A stretch of DNA of 64,000 bases from Phytohabitans maris (GCF_031085175.1 NZ_JAVHUY010000014.1:1-64000), one strand, 5' to 3'; positions 50,098-59,417 are shown, counted from the stretch's first letter. Numbers and translations are program-made. The notes: generated by a model not told the origin, from the sequence alone.

Positions 50098-52500
50098 CTA
50101 GTGCAGGGTGACCTCCGCGGTGAGCTGCCGGTCGGTGCCGACCGTGCGCTCGGCGCCGACGAGCCGGAGGCCGACGGTGTGCGCCACGTCCGCGCTGGAG
50201 CGGGAGATCCGCAGCTCCAGCGCGCCCGGCTCGACGACCCGGGTGCCGGCGCGGCCGGTGAACGCGGACAGGTCGGCGTGCACCCGGAGGTCGACGCGGC
50301 GGGACTGGCCGGGGGCGAGCGCCACCCGCGCGTACCCGATCAGCCGGACCACGGGGCGGGTGACCTGCGCGACCGGGTCGTGGAGGTAGAGCTGGACCAC
50401 GTCGGCGCCGGAGCGGTCGCCGATGTTGTGGACGGTGACCGAGACGGTGACCGCGCCGTCGGTCGGCACCTCGACCGGCCGCTCGGGGTCGGGCAGCGCG
50501 CCGTCGACGCGGACGCCGTCCCACGCGAAGGCGGTGTACGACAGGCCGTGCCCGAACGGGTACAGCGGGGTCGGGTCGACCGACGTGACCGAGGTGGCGT
50601 GCGCGAGCGGCGGGCCGAGGTAGGTGGCCGGGCCGCCGCCGGGGCCGCGGGGCACGCTGACCGGGAGGCGGCCGGACGGGCAGACCCGGCCGGACAGCAC
50701 GCCGGCGACCGCGGGCGCGCCCTCCTCGCCGGGGAAGAAGGCCTGCACGACGGCGGCGAGCCGGTCGGCGTAGGCGCCCAGCGCGTACGGCCGGCCGGAC
50801 AGCAGCACCGCGACCACCGGCTTTCCGGTGTCGAGCAGCTCTTCCAGCAGCGCGCCCTGCACGCCGGGCAGGTCGAGGCTCTCCGCGTCGCAGCCCTCGC
50901 CGGAGGTGTTGGAGTGGGCGAAGATGCCCGCCCGGTCGCCGAGGACGGCGACCACCACGTCGGCGGCCTCCGCGGTGGCCACGGCCGCGGCGAAGCCGGC
51001 GGTGGCGGGGCCGCTCACGTCGCATCCGGGTACGTGGGTGAGGGTCGCCCCGGGCAGCTCGGCGCGGAGCGCCTCGAGCGGGCTGGGGATGGCCACGCCG
51101 GCCGGCAGCTCGGGGTGGTGGATGCCCACGTGCGCCGGGAACGTGTAGCAGCCGAGCATCCCGGTCGCGCCCTCGGCGAGCGGGCCGACCACGGCGATCC
51201 GGGCGTCCGGGCGCAGCGGGAGGGCGCCGCCATCGTTGGCCAGCAGCACCACGGACTCCTCGGCGACCTCGCGGGCGAGCGCCCGGCCGGCCGGCGGGTC
51301 CAGGTCGATCAGCCCCTCGATCGCGGCGTCCGCGTCCGCGACGTCGGCCAGCCCGGCCGGGACCGGGCTCCAGTCGAGGTCGAGCAGGCCGAGCTCGACC
51401 TTCTGCCGCAGCACGCGGGCGGCGGCCCGGTCGACCAGGGACTCCGGGACGGTGCCGGCGCGTACCGCTTCGACGAAGGGCGGGCCGAAGCACCGTACCG
51501 CCGGAAGCTCCACGTCGACCCCGGCGGCGAGCGCGACGGCCGCGGCCTCGACCGGGCCGTCGGCCAGGCCGTGGTGCAGCTCCAGGAAGGAGACGCCGAA
51601 GTAGTCGGCCACGACGGTGCCGGTGAACCCCCACTCGTCGCGGAGCAGGTCGGTCAGCAGCGCCGGGTTGGCCGCGGCGGGCAGGCCGTCGATCTCGATG
51701 TACGCGTGCATCACCGACCGCGCGCCGCCGTCGCGGACCGCCATCTCGAACGGGAGCAGCAGCACGTCGGCGAGCTCGCGCGGGCCCATGTGCACGGGTC
51801 CGAAGTTGCGCCCGGCGCGGGAAGCGGAGTATCCGACGAAGTGCTTGAGGGTGGTCACCACGCCGGCCGACTCCAGCCCCCGCACGTACGCCGTGGCGAG
51901 CGTGGCGACCAGGTACGGATCCTCGCCGATCGTCTCCTCGGTGCGGCCCCACCGGGCGTCCCGGGTCACGTCGAGCACCGGGGCGAGCCCCTGGTGCACG
52001 CCGAGCCGGCGCATGTCGCCGCCGATCCGCGCGGCCATCCGCTCCACCAGCGCCGGGTCGAACGTCGCGCCCCAGGCCAGCGGCGTCGGATAGACGGTGG
52101 CACCCCAGGTCATCACCCCGGTCAGGCACTCCTCGTGGGCGACGGCCGGGATCCCGAACCGGCCGGCGGCCACGATCTCACCCTGCACGCGGGCCAGCGC
52201 GCGGGCGCCGAGGGCCGGGTCGACCGGCGCGGTGCCGAACGGGCGGGCCAGCTGCCCCAGGCCGGTCCGGATCAGCCCGGCCCAGTCCAGCGACTCCTCG
52301 ACCAGCTCGTGCTGCTGCGGCGCCATGTCGTCCGGCGTGGCGTTGGCCCCGAGCCAGACGCTGTACAGCTGGGCGACCTTCTCCTCGAGCGTCATCCGGC
52401 CGAGCAGGTCGGCGACCCGCTTCTCCGGCGGGAGGCTGGGGTCCTGCCAAGGCTCGGGGATGGTCACCGCGTCCGGCGCCGCGGCGCTCCGATCACTCAT
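50098..52500 (-). CDS. GH3 beta-glycosidase (xylosidase/glucosidase type)
   Basis: An 800-aa GH3 enzyme without signal peptide, thus cytoplasmic. Domain 1 TIM barrel (30-330): MTLEEKVAQLYSVWLG, RWGRTEETIGEDPYLVATLA, VVTTLKHFVGYSASRAGRNF (KH of the substrate site), and the nucleophile Asp in GFTGTVVADYFGVSF (near residue 298). Domain 2 alpha/beta sandwich (390-600) and a C-terminal fibronectin-III-like domain (670-790: TVSVTVHNIGDRSGADVVQL, GTRVVEPGALELRI). It removes beta-xylose or beta-glucose from imported oligosaccharides. ATG at 52500. Divergent from a sugar ABC operon, with LacI-type boxes in the shared 348-bp gap. Confidence 0.92.
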   Translation of the reverse strand: MSDRSAAAPDAVTIPEPWQDPSLPPEKRVADLLGRMTLEEKVAQLYSVWLGANATPDDMAPQQHELVEESLDWAGLIRTGLGQLARPFGTAPVDPALGARALARVQGEIVAAGRFGIPAVAHEECLTGVMTWGATVYPTPLAWGATFDPALVERMAARIGGDMRRLGVHQGLAPVLDVTRDARWGRTEETIGEDPYLVATLATAYVRGLESAGVVTTLKHFVGYSASRAGRNFGPVHMGPRELADVLLLPFEMAVRDGGARSVMHAYIEIDGLPAAANPALLTDLLRDEWGFTGTVVADYFGVSFLELHHGLADGPVEAAAVALAAGVDVELPAVRCFGPPFVEAVRAGTVPESLVDRAAARVLRQKVELGLLDLDWSPVPAGLADVADADAAIEGLIDLDPPAGRALAREVAEESVVLLANDGGALPLRPDARIAVVGPLAEGATGMLGCYTFPAHVGIHHPELPAGVAIPSPLEALRAELPGATLTHVPGCDVSGPATAGFAAAVATAEAADVVVAVLGDRAGIFAHSNTSGEGCDAESLDLPGVQGALLEELLDTGKPVVAVLLSGRPYALGAYADRLAAVVQAFFPGEEGAPAVAGVLSGRVCPSGRLPVSVPRGPGGGPATYLGPPLAHATSVTSVDPTPLYPFGHGLSYTAFAWDGVRVDGALPDPERPVEVPTDGAVTVSVTVHNIGDRSGADVVQLYLHDPVAQVTRPVVRLIGYARVALAPGQSRRVDLRVHADLSAFTGRAGTRVVEPGALELRISRSSADVAHTVGLRLVGAERTVGTDRQLTAEVTLH

Positions 52501-52848
52501 CGAAGAGTGCTCCTGTCATCTGCATCACGGTTGTTTCGGGCATGTTCCGGTATCCGCCAGCGCCTCCGATGCCGGGCTTCCGGGCTGCTCGGAACTTCTT
52601 CCGAGATGTTTCCGGAACATCTTTCGCACGTCTAGCGGCCTAGGTTGCCTTACGGTAACGCTTGCGTCCGCTCAGCGATAGGGCTTGACCGGTAGTTCAC
52701 GCCGTCGTAGCGTGCGCCACATCACCTTGAATTATCGGGCCGACGCCGAAAACTTCCGGGCACCCCAGGCGACGGCTCCGTGACTGGCCTGCGGACCACC
52801 ACGGCCGGAGCGACGCCGTTACGCTCCGGTCCACCCGAAGGGATGGAC
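52501..52848. promoter_or_regulatory. Divergent promoter region with LacI-type operators
   Basis: 348 nt between the GH3 and sugar-binding-protein genes. CCGAGATGTTTCCGG (52601-52615) and CCGGAACATCTTTCG (52612-52626, reverse CGAAAGATGTTCCGG) overlap to form a palindromic double site that matches the box before the first LacI gene at 14 of 15 bases. A further partial ATGTTCCGG lies at 52542-52550. The distal part (52680-52840) shows nothing I can name. Confidence 0.65.
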
Positions 52849-54150
52849 ATGAACACCCCCACATACTTCTCGCGCAGATCGGTCCTGGGCCTCGCCGGCC
52901 TGGGCGCCGGCGCGGCGCTGCTCGGCGGCTGTGGCGACGACGGGTCCGGCGACTCCGGCGACGGTGGCGGGTCGGCCACGATCGACTGGTGGCACATCTC
53001 GAACGTCGACCCGATGCTGACCACCTGGGCCAACCTGGCCAAGGACTTCCAGACTGCCAACTCCGGCGTGGAAATCAAGATCACCCCGCTGGAGAACGAG
53101 GCCTTCAAGGCGAAGCTGACCACCGTCACCCAGGCGGGCACCCCGCCGGACATCTTCCACTCCTGGGGCGGCGGCGTGCTCAAGCAGCAGGTGGAGGCGG
53201 GCCTGGTCAAGGAGCTCGACCTCGGCGACGCGGCCGCCGACATCAACAAGAACGGCCTGGACATCTACAAGGTCGACGGCAAGCAGTACGGCGTACCGTT
53301 CGACCTCGGCATGGTCGGCTTCTGGTACAACAAGGAGCTCTTCGAGAAGGCCAAGATCGCGTCACCGCCGGCGACCTGGGGTGAGTTCGTCACCGCCGTC
53401 GGCAAGCTGAAGGCCGCCGGCGTCACGCCGATCGCGCTCGCCGGCTCGGAGAGCTGGACCGCCCACTTCTACTGGGCGTACCTGGCGATCCGCATCGCCG
53501 GCGTCGACGGCCTCGCCGCGGCCGCCGCGGACGGCTCGTTCGACCAGCCCGACTTCGTGGCCGCCGGCGCCCGCTTCAAGGAGCTCATCGACCTCGACCC
53601 GTTCCAGAAGGGCTTCCTCGGCGCGAAGTACTCGGCGACCGACGGCCAGTCCGCGATCATGGGCAACGGCCAGGCCGCGATCGAGCTGATGGGGCAGTGG
53701 GCGCCGACCACCGAGGCCGCGTACTCCACCACGAAGAAGGGCATCGGCGACAAGCTCGGCTTCTTCCCGTTCCCCGCGGTCGACGGCGGCAAGGGCTCGG
53801 TCGAGGACGCGTTCGGCGGCGGCAACGGCTTCGCGCTCGGCAAGGACGCCCCGCCGCAGGCGACCGAGTTCATCAAGTTCCTGCTCACCGCGGACAGCCA
53901 GCGCAAGGGCGCGTCCAGCGACTCGATCCTGCCGGTGACCAAGGGCGCCGAGGACGCGCTCAAGGACGCCAACCTCAAGTCGGTGCACGCGGCCATCGCC
54001 AAGGCGCCGAAGTTCCAGCTCTACCTCGACCAGGCGTACCCGCCGGCGGTCGGCACGCAGGTCAACGACAGCGTCGCCGAGCTGGTGGCGAAGAAGGCGA
54101 CGCCGGAGAAGGTCGCGCAGGACATCGCCAAGGTCGCGAAGAACCAGTAG
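52849..54150 (+). CDS. Sugar ABC transporter substrate-binding lipoprotein
   Basis: A 433-aa family 1 sugar-binding lipoprotein. The N-terminus has both a twin-arginine (FSRRSVLGLAGLGAG) and a lipobox (LLGGC, Cys near 28), so probably Tat export followed by lipidation. Blocks: TIDWWHISNVDPMLTTWANL, VEIKITPLENEAFKAKLTTV, PPDIFHSWGGGVL, YGVPFDLGMVGFWYNKELF. ATG at 52849 with GAAGGGA upstream; ATG 52843 is in frame. Followed by two permeases and no ATPase. Ligand: probably xylo- or arabino-oligosaccharides, judged by the surrounding GH3, GH43 and GH10 genes. Confidence 0.93.
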   Translation: MNTPTYFSRRSVLGLAGLGAGAALLGGCGDDGSGDSGDGGGSATIDWWHISNVDPMLTTWANLAKDFQTANSGVEIKITPLENEAFKAKLTTVTQAGTPPDIFHSWGGGVLKQQVEAGLVKELDLGDAAADINKNGLDIYKVDGKQYGVPFDLGMVGFWYNKELFEKAKIASPPATWGEFVTAVGKLKAAGVTPIALAGSESWTAHFYWAYLAIRIAGVDGLAAAAADGSFDQPDFVAAGARFKELIDLDPFQKGFLGAKYSATDGQSAIMGNGQAAIELMGQWAPTTEAAYSTTKKGIGDKLGFFPFPAVDGGKGSVEDAFGGGNGFALGKDAPPQATEFIKFLLTADSQRKGASSDSILPVTKGAEDALKDANLKSVHAAIAKAPKFQLYLDQAYPPAVGTQVNDSVAELVAKKATPEKVAQDIAKVAKNQ

Positions 54151-54154
54151 GTGC

Positions 54155-55198
54155 ATGAAAACGACGACGCAGGGGCCGGAAGGACAGCTTCCGGCCCCCT
54201 CCTCCCACCGGACTCCCACCCGCGGCGCGGCTCGCCCGGGGCTCGGCCCTGAGCGCGTCAGGCCGCGGGTGGAGGGTTCGCTGCGCCGGCGCCGCCGCCT
54301 GGACAAGCTCACCGTCGCGCTGTTCCTCGCGCCCGCGCTGCTGCTGTTCGTCGTACTGGTCGTCGGCCCGATCGTGCTGGCGATGTACACCAGCCTGTTC
54401 AAGTGGAACGGCTTCGGCGGGCTGCCGCAGGACTTCGTCGGCCTGGACAACTTCCGGCGCCTGTTCGAGGACGAGGTCTTCATCGGCGACCTCGAGCGCG
54501 GCCTGATCCTGGTGCTGCTGTCGGTCTTCGTGCAGCTGCCGGTCGCCCTCGGCCTCGCGCTGCTGCTCAACCAGCCGCTGCGCGGGCGGGCCTTCTACCG
54601 GCTGGTGTTCTTCGCGCCGTACGTGCTCTCCGAGGTCATCACGGCCGTCCTCTTCACGATGGTCTTCTCGCCCAACCAGGGGCTGGCCAACCAGGTGATG
54701 TCGGCGATCGGCCTGGAAAACCTCCAGCAGGAGTGGCTCGCCAACACCTCGACCGTGCTGTACGCGCTGTTCTTCGTGATCAGCTGGAAGTACTTCGGCC
54801 TGCACATGATCCTCTACCTCGCCGGCCGGCAGGGCATCCCCAAGGAGCTGACCGAGGCGGCGCTGACCGACGGCGCCGGCACCTGGCAGGTCTTCCGCCA
54901 CGTCACGCTGCCGCTGCTCGGCCCGACGATCCGGATCAGCGTCTTCCTGTCGATCATCGGGGCCATCCAGCTCTTCGACATGGTGTGGGTGCTCACCGGC
55001 GGCGGCCCGATCCACTCGTCGGAGACCATGGCGGTCACCATGTTCCAGTACGGCTTCCGCCGCTCCGAGGTCGGCTACGCCAGCGCGATCAGCGTCGCGA
55101 TGTTCCTCATCAGCCTCGTGTTCGCGCTGCTCTACCAGCGGTTCGTCATGCGCCGGGACATCGAGGGCGCCATCACCACCATGCGGGAGAAACGATGA
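54155..55198 (+). CDS. Sugar ABC transporter permease (MalF-like)
   Basis: A 347-aa permease. About 48 residues of Arg/Pro-rich N-terminal extension, then six spans (LTVALFLAPALLLFVVLVVG first). The coupling EAA loop is ELTEAALTDGAGTWQVFRHV. ATG at 54155, 4 nt after the binding-protein stop. Works with the next permease and probably a shared MsiK-type ATPase encoded elsewhere. Confidence 0.92.
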   Translation: MKTTTQGPEGQLPAPSSHRTPTRGAARPGLGPERVRPRVEGSLRRRRRLDKLTVALFLAPALLLFVVLVVGPIVLAMYTSLFKWNGFGGLPQDFVGLDNFRRLFEDEVFIGDLERGLILVLLSVFVQLPVALGLALLLNQPLRGRAFYRLVFFAPYVLSEVITAVLFTMVFSPNQGLANQVMSAIGLENLQQEWLANTSTVLYALFFVISWKYFGLHMILYLAGRQGIPKELTEAALTDGAGTWQVFRHVTLPLLGPTIRISVFLSIIGAIQLFDMVWVLTGGGPIHSSETMAVTMFQYGFRRSEVGYASAISVAMFLISLVFALLYQRFVMRRDIEGAITTMREKR

Positions 55199-55263
55199 GT
55201 GAGCGGGCATGGGCGGCGCTCGCCCGCGGCGGCGCGAAGCGATCCGGCCGGGAGGCGCTGTGA
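55195..55263 (+). CDS. Possible 22-codon linker ORF between permease genes
   Basis: A minimal frame that starts inside the upstream permease stop (ATGA at 55195) and ends inside the downstream permease start (GTGA at 55260-55263). Product MSERAWAALARGGAKRSGRE plus two residues. Either it passes ribosomes between the two permease genes by stop-start coupling, or it is chance. GGAGG inside it serves the next gene. Confidence 0.3.
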   Translation: MSERAWAALARGGAKRSGREAL

Positions 55264-56096
55264 GCACCCGTAGGGACACGAAAGTGCGGCACTTCTGGCT
55301 GCACGTGGTCGCGATCGCCGTCGGCCTGGGCATCATCGTGCCGGTCGCGTTCGGCGTGCTCGGCGGCTTCAAGGACAACGGGCAGCTCTCCACCAACCCG
55401 TTCGGGCTGCCCGACCCGTGGGTGCCGGAAAACTACACGATCATCCTCGGGTCCAGCGGGTTCTGGCGGCCGATGTTCAACAGCACGCTGATCGCGCTGA
55501 CCACCGTCGTGGTCCTGGTGCTCGTGGCGTCGATGGCGGCGTACGTCTTCGCCCGCTTCAACTTCCGCGGCCGCGAGGTCCTCTACACCCTCTTCGCCGC
55601 CGGCCTGATGTTTCCGTTCACGGTGGCGATCCTGCCGCTGTTCGTGCTGCTGCGGGAGCTGAGCCTGCTCAACAGCCCGCTCGGCGTGATCCTGCCGCAG
55701 GTGGCGTTCGGCCTGCCGATGACCGTCATCATCCTGAGGTCGTTCTTCCGCACGATCCCCGGGGAGGTCGAGGAGGCGGCGATCCTGGACGGCTGCACCC
55801 CGTTCGGCTTCTTCTGGCGGATCCTGCTGCCGATGGCCCGCCCCGCGCTGGCGACCGTGTCGGTGCTGTCGGTCGTGGCCAGCTGGAACAACTTCATGCT
55901 CCCGCTGGTCGTCTTCACCGACCCGAGCTGGTGGACGCTGCCCGTGGCGGTGCAGCAGTTCCAGGGCCAGTACGCGGACGACACCGCGCGCGTCCTGGCG
56001 TACGTGGTCCTCGCCATGCTCCCGGCCCTGGCCTTCTACGCGGTCGCCGAGCGCCAGCTCGTCGGCGGCCTCGCCTCCGGCGCGACGAAGGGCTGA
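55260..56096 (+). CDS. Sugar ABC transporter permease (MalG-like)
   Basis: A 278-aa permease with six spans: LHVVAIAVGLGIIVPVAFGV, LIALTTVVVLVLVASMAAY and further. The EAA loop is GEVEEAAILDGCTPFGFFWR. GTG at 55260 with GGAGG 4 nt upstream. Last gene of the operon. Confidence 0.92.
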   Translation: MSTRRDTKVRHFWLHVVAIAVGLGIIVPVAFGVLGGFKDNGQLSTNPFGLPDPWVPENYTIILGSSGFWRPMFNSTLIALTTVVVLVLVASMAAYVFARFNFRGREVLYTLFAAGLMFPFTVAILPLFVLLRELSLLNSPLGVILPQVAFGLPMTVIILRSFFRTIPGEVEEAAILDGCTPFGFFWRILLPMARPALATVSVLSVVASWNNFMLPLVVFTDPSWWTLPVAVQQFQGQYADDTARVLAYVVLAMLPALAFYAVAERQLVGGLASGATKG

Positions 56097-56243
56097 GCCC
56101 CCAGCGACTGTGCATCACGGACGACCGGGACGGTCCCACGATCGGCACTGCGATCCGCACGAGCCAGCCGAGCCCCGACGCCGGTCAAGCGGCGCACGGA
56201 CCCAGACCCCGAGTTCAGGGCTCAACAGCGGACCGTCCCGGCA

Positions 56244-56291
56244 GATCGTGGTACGGATCCGCCCCGCCTGGGGCACGGTTGAAACAGGGCG
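56244..56291. repeat. 48-nt palindromic repeat family B, decayed copy
   Basis: Starts GATCGTGGTAC like the intact copies and keeps an inner hairpin GCCCC-GCCT-GGGGC, but the right outer arm (GTACCACGATC) is lost. Confidence 0.6.
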
Positions 56292-56407
56292 CTCCCGCGG
56301 TCTCGCAATCCGCCGCCGGCCCGCGGCGCCGGTGACGCGCGGTCGAACGATGACCCAAGCCGGCCATCGTTCTCATGATCGGCGCTTTGAGGTTGGCCCG
56401 AGCCGGA

Positions 56408-56455
56408 GATCGTGGTACATGAGTGCCCCTGGAGGGGCAGCTGTGTACCACGATC
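56408..56455. repeat. 48-nt palindromic repeat family B, copy 1
   Basis: Perfect 11-nt outer arms GATCGTGGTAC / GTACCACGATC with an inner GTGCCCCT-GGAGGGGCA type hairpin. Same length and design as the copy at 62606. Unrelated in sequence to family A apart from the GATCG start. Confidence 0.9.
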
Positions 56456-56693
56456 TGCCGGCAGCCGGCCGGCGTTGACACCGATCAAGGGAAAGCAGCG
56501 GACGGTTGGCCCGGACAGCGAGCGACCTCCGGTTCGGGTCGGGTTGGGTTGCGGACCGTGGAGGGGGGCCGCGGGAACGCACCCCAAGAAACGCTCCGCT
56601 GCGCTCCACGTTTCCCCGGGGGGCCCGCGCAACGGTCTGGACCACCGCGGACGTCGCGGTAGCTCAGATCTTCTTCGGCTTGGGACCGATCCG

Positions 56694-58163
56694 CTACGGG
56701 TCGCCGTCGGGTTCGTAGGCTAGCCAGTCGAAGCGGACCGTGCCCACCGTCGCGTACATGCCGATGACCCGGCCGGTGAAGCCGCCCGCGACCTGGGTGG
56801 ACAGGTAGCGGCCGTCGAGCTCGTCGAGGACCACGAAGCGGCCGGTGGGGGTCTCGTAGCCGAGGCGGACCACGTCGGGCTCCTGCCTCGGGTGGTCGGG
56901 GCTGGGGCCGGAGGGCTGGGTCTCCACCCGGAGCACGACCGGGCCGTCCGGGATCGGGCGGGACGAGCGCCAGTGTTCGAGGGCGCCGACCCGGGCCCGC
57001 ACGCCGATCTCGCCGCCGCCGGCCTCGACCTCGTAGTGGTGCTGCTCGTCCAGGCGTACCGCCAGGCCGCCGTGCCCCTCCGTCGCGTCGACCAGCGCGC
57101 GGACCCGGCAGGCGTGGTGCTGCTGGCGGCGGCCGACGAACGACACGGACGGGTCGTCCAGCGAGCCGTCCTGGGCGTGCAGGGTGAGCCAGCCGGGGCG
57201 GTCCTTGAGCGACCAGGCGTGCGCCGGCCGGGAGCGTACCGAGATCCAGCACGGGCGCAGGTCGGCGCCGTCGAAGTCGTCGCGGGCCGGCGGCACCGGC
57301 ACCGGGCGGCGGGGGAGGCCACCGGTCATCGTGGTCGCCACCTCGCCGACGACCGGCCAGCCGCCGACCCAGGTGACCGGGGCGAGGAACGTCTCCCGGC
57401 CGAGCACGTGCCAGCCGGGCGAGCCGCCGCGCGGGCGGGTGCCGAGGAAGACCAGCCACCACGAGCCGTCGGCCGCCTGGACCAGGTCGCCGTGGCCGGT
57501 GTTCTGGACCGGGTGGTCGGTGCCGCGGTGGCTGAGGATCGGGTTGTGCGGGCACGGCTCGAAGGGTCCGTCCGGCGCCGGGCCGCGGGCCACCGAGACG
57601 CCGTGGCCGGCGTCGGTGCCGCCCTCGGCGATCAGCAGGTACCAGGTGCCGTCGACCTCGTAGAGGTGCGGGGCCTCGGGCCAGAGCGCGCCCGGGGTGC
57701 CCGACCAGATCGTGCGGGTCCCGCCCAGCGCGGCGCCGGTCGCGAGGTCGACCCGGACCTGCCGGATGCCCGCGTACGTGCACCAGGCGGTGCCGTCCGC
57801 GTCCCAGGCCAGGTCGGGGTCGATCCCGACGTCCGGCAGCCACACCGGGTCGGACCACGGGCCGGCCGGGTCGGTGCTGGTCACCACCATCGTGCCGGCG
57901 TGCGGGACGACCGAGGTGATCAGGTGGAACCGGCCGTCGTGGTGGCGGAGCGTGGGCGCGTACACGCCGCCGGAGGAGGGCGTGCTCGGCGGCAGGTCGA
58001 GCTGGGTGGTGCGGTCCAGCGCGTTGCCGATCTGCTCCCAGTGGACCAGGTCCTGGCTGCGGAAGATCGGTACGCCGGGGAAGTACTCGAAGCTGGAGCA
58101 GGCGAGGTAGTAATGCCCCCCGACCCGGCAGACGCTCGGGTCGGGGTGCATACCGGGGATCAC
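56694..58163 (-). CDS. GH43 beta-xylosidase/arabinofuranosidase, cytoplasmic
   Basis: A 489-aa (or 496-aa) GH43 enzyme with the C-terminal beta-sandwich of xylosidase-type GH43. Catalytic triad: base Asp in MHPDPSVCRVGGHYYLA, pKa Asp in VGIDPDLAWDADGTAW, acid Glu in LWPEAPHLYEVDG. The C-terminal domain covers about 290-489. No signal peptide. The only standard start in the frame is GTG 58163, 27 nt from the Shine-Dalgarno GGGAGG (58190-58195). An ATC at 58182-58184 sits 5 nt after that site and would add IGTFANP, which matches the usual N-terminus of the family (xNPVIPGxHPDPSV). A non-AUG start or a mutated ATG is therefore likely. Substrate: xylo- or arabinoxylo-oligosaccharides. Confidence 0.9.
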   Translation of the reverse strand: MIPGMHPDPSVCRVGGHYYLACSSFEYFPGVPIFRSQDLVHWEQIGNALDRTTQLDLPPSTPSSGGVYAPTLRHHDGRFHLITSVVPHAGTMVVTSTDPAGPWSDPVWLPDVGIDPDLAWDADGTAWCTYAGIRQVRVDLATGAALGGTRTIWSGTPGALWPEAPHLYEVDGTWYLLIAEGGTDAGHGVSVARGPAPDGPFEPCPHNPILSHRGTDHPVQNTGHGDLVQAADGSWWLVFLGTRPRGGSPGWHVLGRETFLAPVTWVGGWPVVGEVATTMTGGLPRRPVPVPPARDDFDGADLRPCWISVRSRPAHAWSLKDRPGWLTLHAQDGSLDDPSVSFVGRRQQHHACRVRALVDATEGHGGLAVRLDEQHHYEVEAGGGEIGVRARVGALEHWRSSRPIPDGPVVLRVETQPSGPSPDHPRQEPDVVRLGYETPTGRFVVLDELDGRYLSTQVAGGFTGRVIGMYATVGTVRFDWLAYEPDGDP

Positions 58164-58259
58164 GGGGTTGGCGAAGGTGCCGATCGGATCCTCCCGTCCG
58201 GTGCGTCACGCGGCACCCCGTGGGGTGGGTGCCTCCTCGCTAGTCTGGCCTCCCGGCTT

Positions 58260-59393
58260 TCAGCCGGCCAGGGCCAGGGTCTGGCTTACCGCCTGGTAGG
58301 CCGGCTTCTGGCCGAAGTTCTCGTCCAGCAGGTTGGCCGCGCCCTGACCTTCGAAGAAGCCAGGTACCCACGAGTACTTGTCGGTGAACCCCCACACCGT
58401 GAACGACGTGCAGCGCTTGGCGAGCAGGCAGGCGCGCAGCAGGATGCCGTACCCGTTGGCCTGGGCGTGCAGCTTGGGGTTGTCGGAGGGCATGACCATG
58501 CGGACGTCGACCTCGGTGAATGAGGTCTCCAGGCCGAGCGCCTCGAAGCGCTGCACGTTGGCCAGGGCCCGGCCGTCGAAGCCGAACTGCACGCCGAGGT
58601 GGCCCTGCATGCCGAAGCCGTGGATCGGCACCCGGTCCGCCTTCAGCTGCTTGACCAGCTCGTAGTACGCGTCGGCCTTCGCGTTGAGCCCCTCCACGTT
58701 GTAGTCGTTGATGTACAGCTTGGCCTTCGGGTCGGCCTGGTGCGCCCAGCGGAAGACGTCGGCGATGTAGCCGGGGCCGAGCTTCTGCAGCCAGATCGTG
58801 TCGCGGAGGTTGCCGTTGTCGTCGATCACCTCGTTGGCGACGTCCCACTGGTAGAGCTTGCCGCGGAAGTGGCCGGCGACGTCGAAGACGTGCCGCTTGA
58901 GGAGCTGGCGCAGCTCGGCCGCGTCGATGTCGCCGGAGGCGACGCCGTCGGTGAGCCAGGCCGGGAGCTGGCTGTGCCACAGCAGGGTGTGCCCGCGCAC
59001 GCTCTGGCCGTTCGCCTTCGCGAACGCGACGAGCCGGTCGGCCGGGCCGAAGTTGAGCGTGCCCCGGGTGGGCTCGAGCTCCGACCACTTCATGACGTTC
59101 TCGGCGGTCACGCTGTTGAACTCGGCCGCCACCCGCTCGGCGTACGTGGCGTCGTTCTCCAGGGCCGCCATGTCGACGGCCGTACCGATCTTCATTCCGG
59201 TGCGCTTGGCGAGCGCCCGGAGGGTGTCGGCGCCGCCACCGGCTTGGGCGGCGGTGAGCTCGGCGGCACCCGGAACGGCCGCCGGGACGGGGGCGACCGA
59301 AGCGACGGGCGCGGCCGGCGCGCCCGTCGCGTTGAGAGAGACGAGGACGGCCGCGGCCACGGCGGCGCCGGCGACCACGCGAGTCACCTTCAT
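58260..59393 (-). CDS. Secreted GH10 endo-1,4-beta-xylanase
   Basis: A 377-aa extracellular xylanase that cuts the xylan backbone. Signal peptide about 1-28 (MKVTRVVAGAAVAAAVLVSL, cleaved near APAAP). GH10 barrel from residue 55: FNSVTAENVMKWSELEPTRG, RGHTLLWHSQLPAWL, acid/base Glu in YQWDVANEVIDDNG (near 180), nucleophile Glu in LETSFTEVDVRM (near 290), WGFTDKYSWVPG. No CBM follows. ATG at 59393 has AAAGGG 6 nt upstream. Its promoter carries CCGGAACACTTCCG (59418-59431), 25 nt upstream, and the LacI gene is divergent. Confidence 0.95.
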   Translation of the reverse strand: MKVTRVVAGAAVAAAVLVSLNATGAPAAPVASVAPVPAAVPGAAELTAAQAGGGADTLRALAKRTGMKIGTAVDMAALENDATYAERVAAEFNSVTAENVMKWSELEPTRGTLNFGPADRLVAFAKANGQSVRGHTLLWHSQLPAWLTDGVASGDIDAAELRQLLKRHVFDVAGHFRGKLYQWDVANEVIDDNGNLRDTIWLQKLGPGYIADVFRWAHQADPKAKLYINDYNVEGLNAKADAYYELVKQLKADRVPIHGFGMQGHLGVQFGFDGRALANVQRFEALGLETSFTEVDVRMVMPSDNPKLHAQANGYGILLRACLLAKRCTSFTVWGFTDKYSWVPGFFEGQGAANLLDENFGQKPAYQAVSQTLALAG

Positions 59394-59417
59394 GGATATC
59401 CCTTTCGGAGTAAGCTT

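Larger units (their letters stand above)
56097..56693. other. 597-nt intergenic region with family B repeats
   Basis: Between the convergent permease and GH43 genes. It holds one complete 48-nt palindrome (56408-56455) and one decayed copy (56244-56291). It also has GC-rich inverted segments near 56560-56630. No convincing coding frame, tRNA or rRNA seen. Confidence 0.6.
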
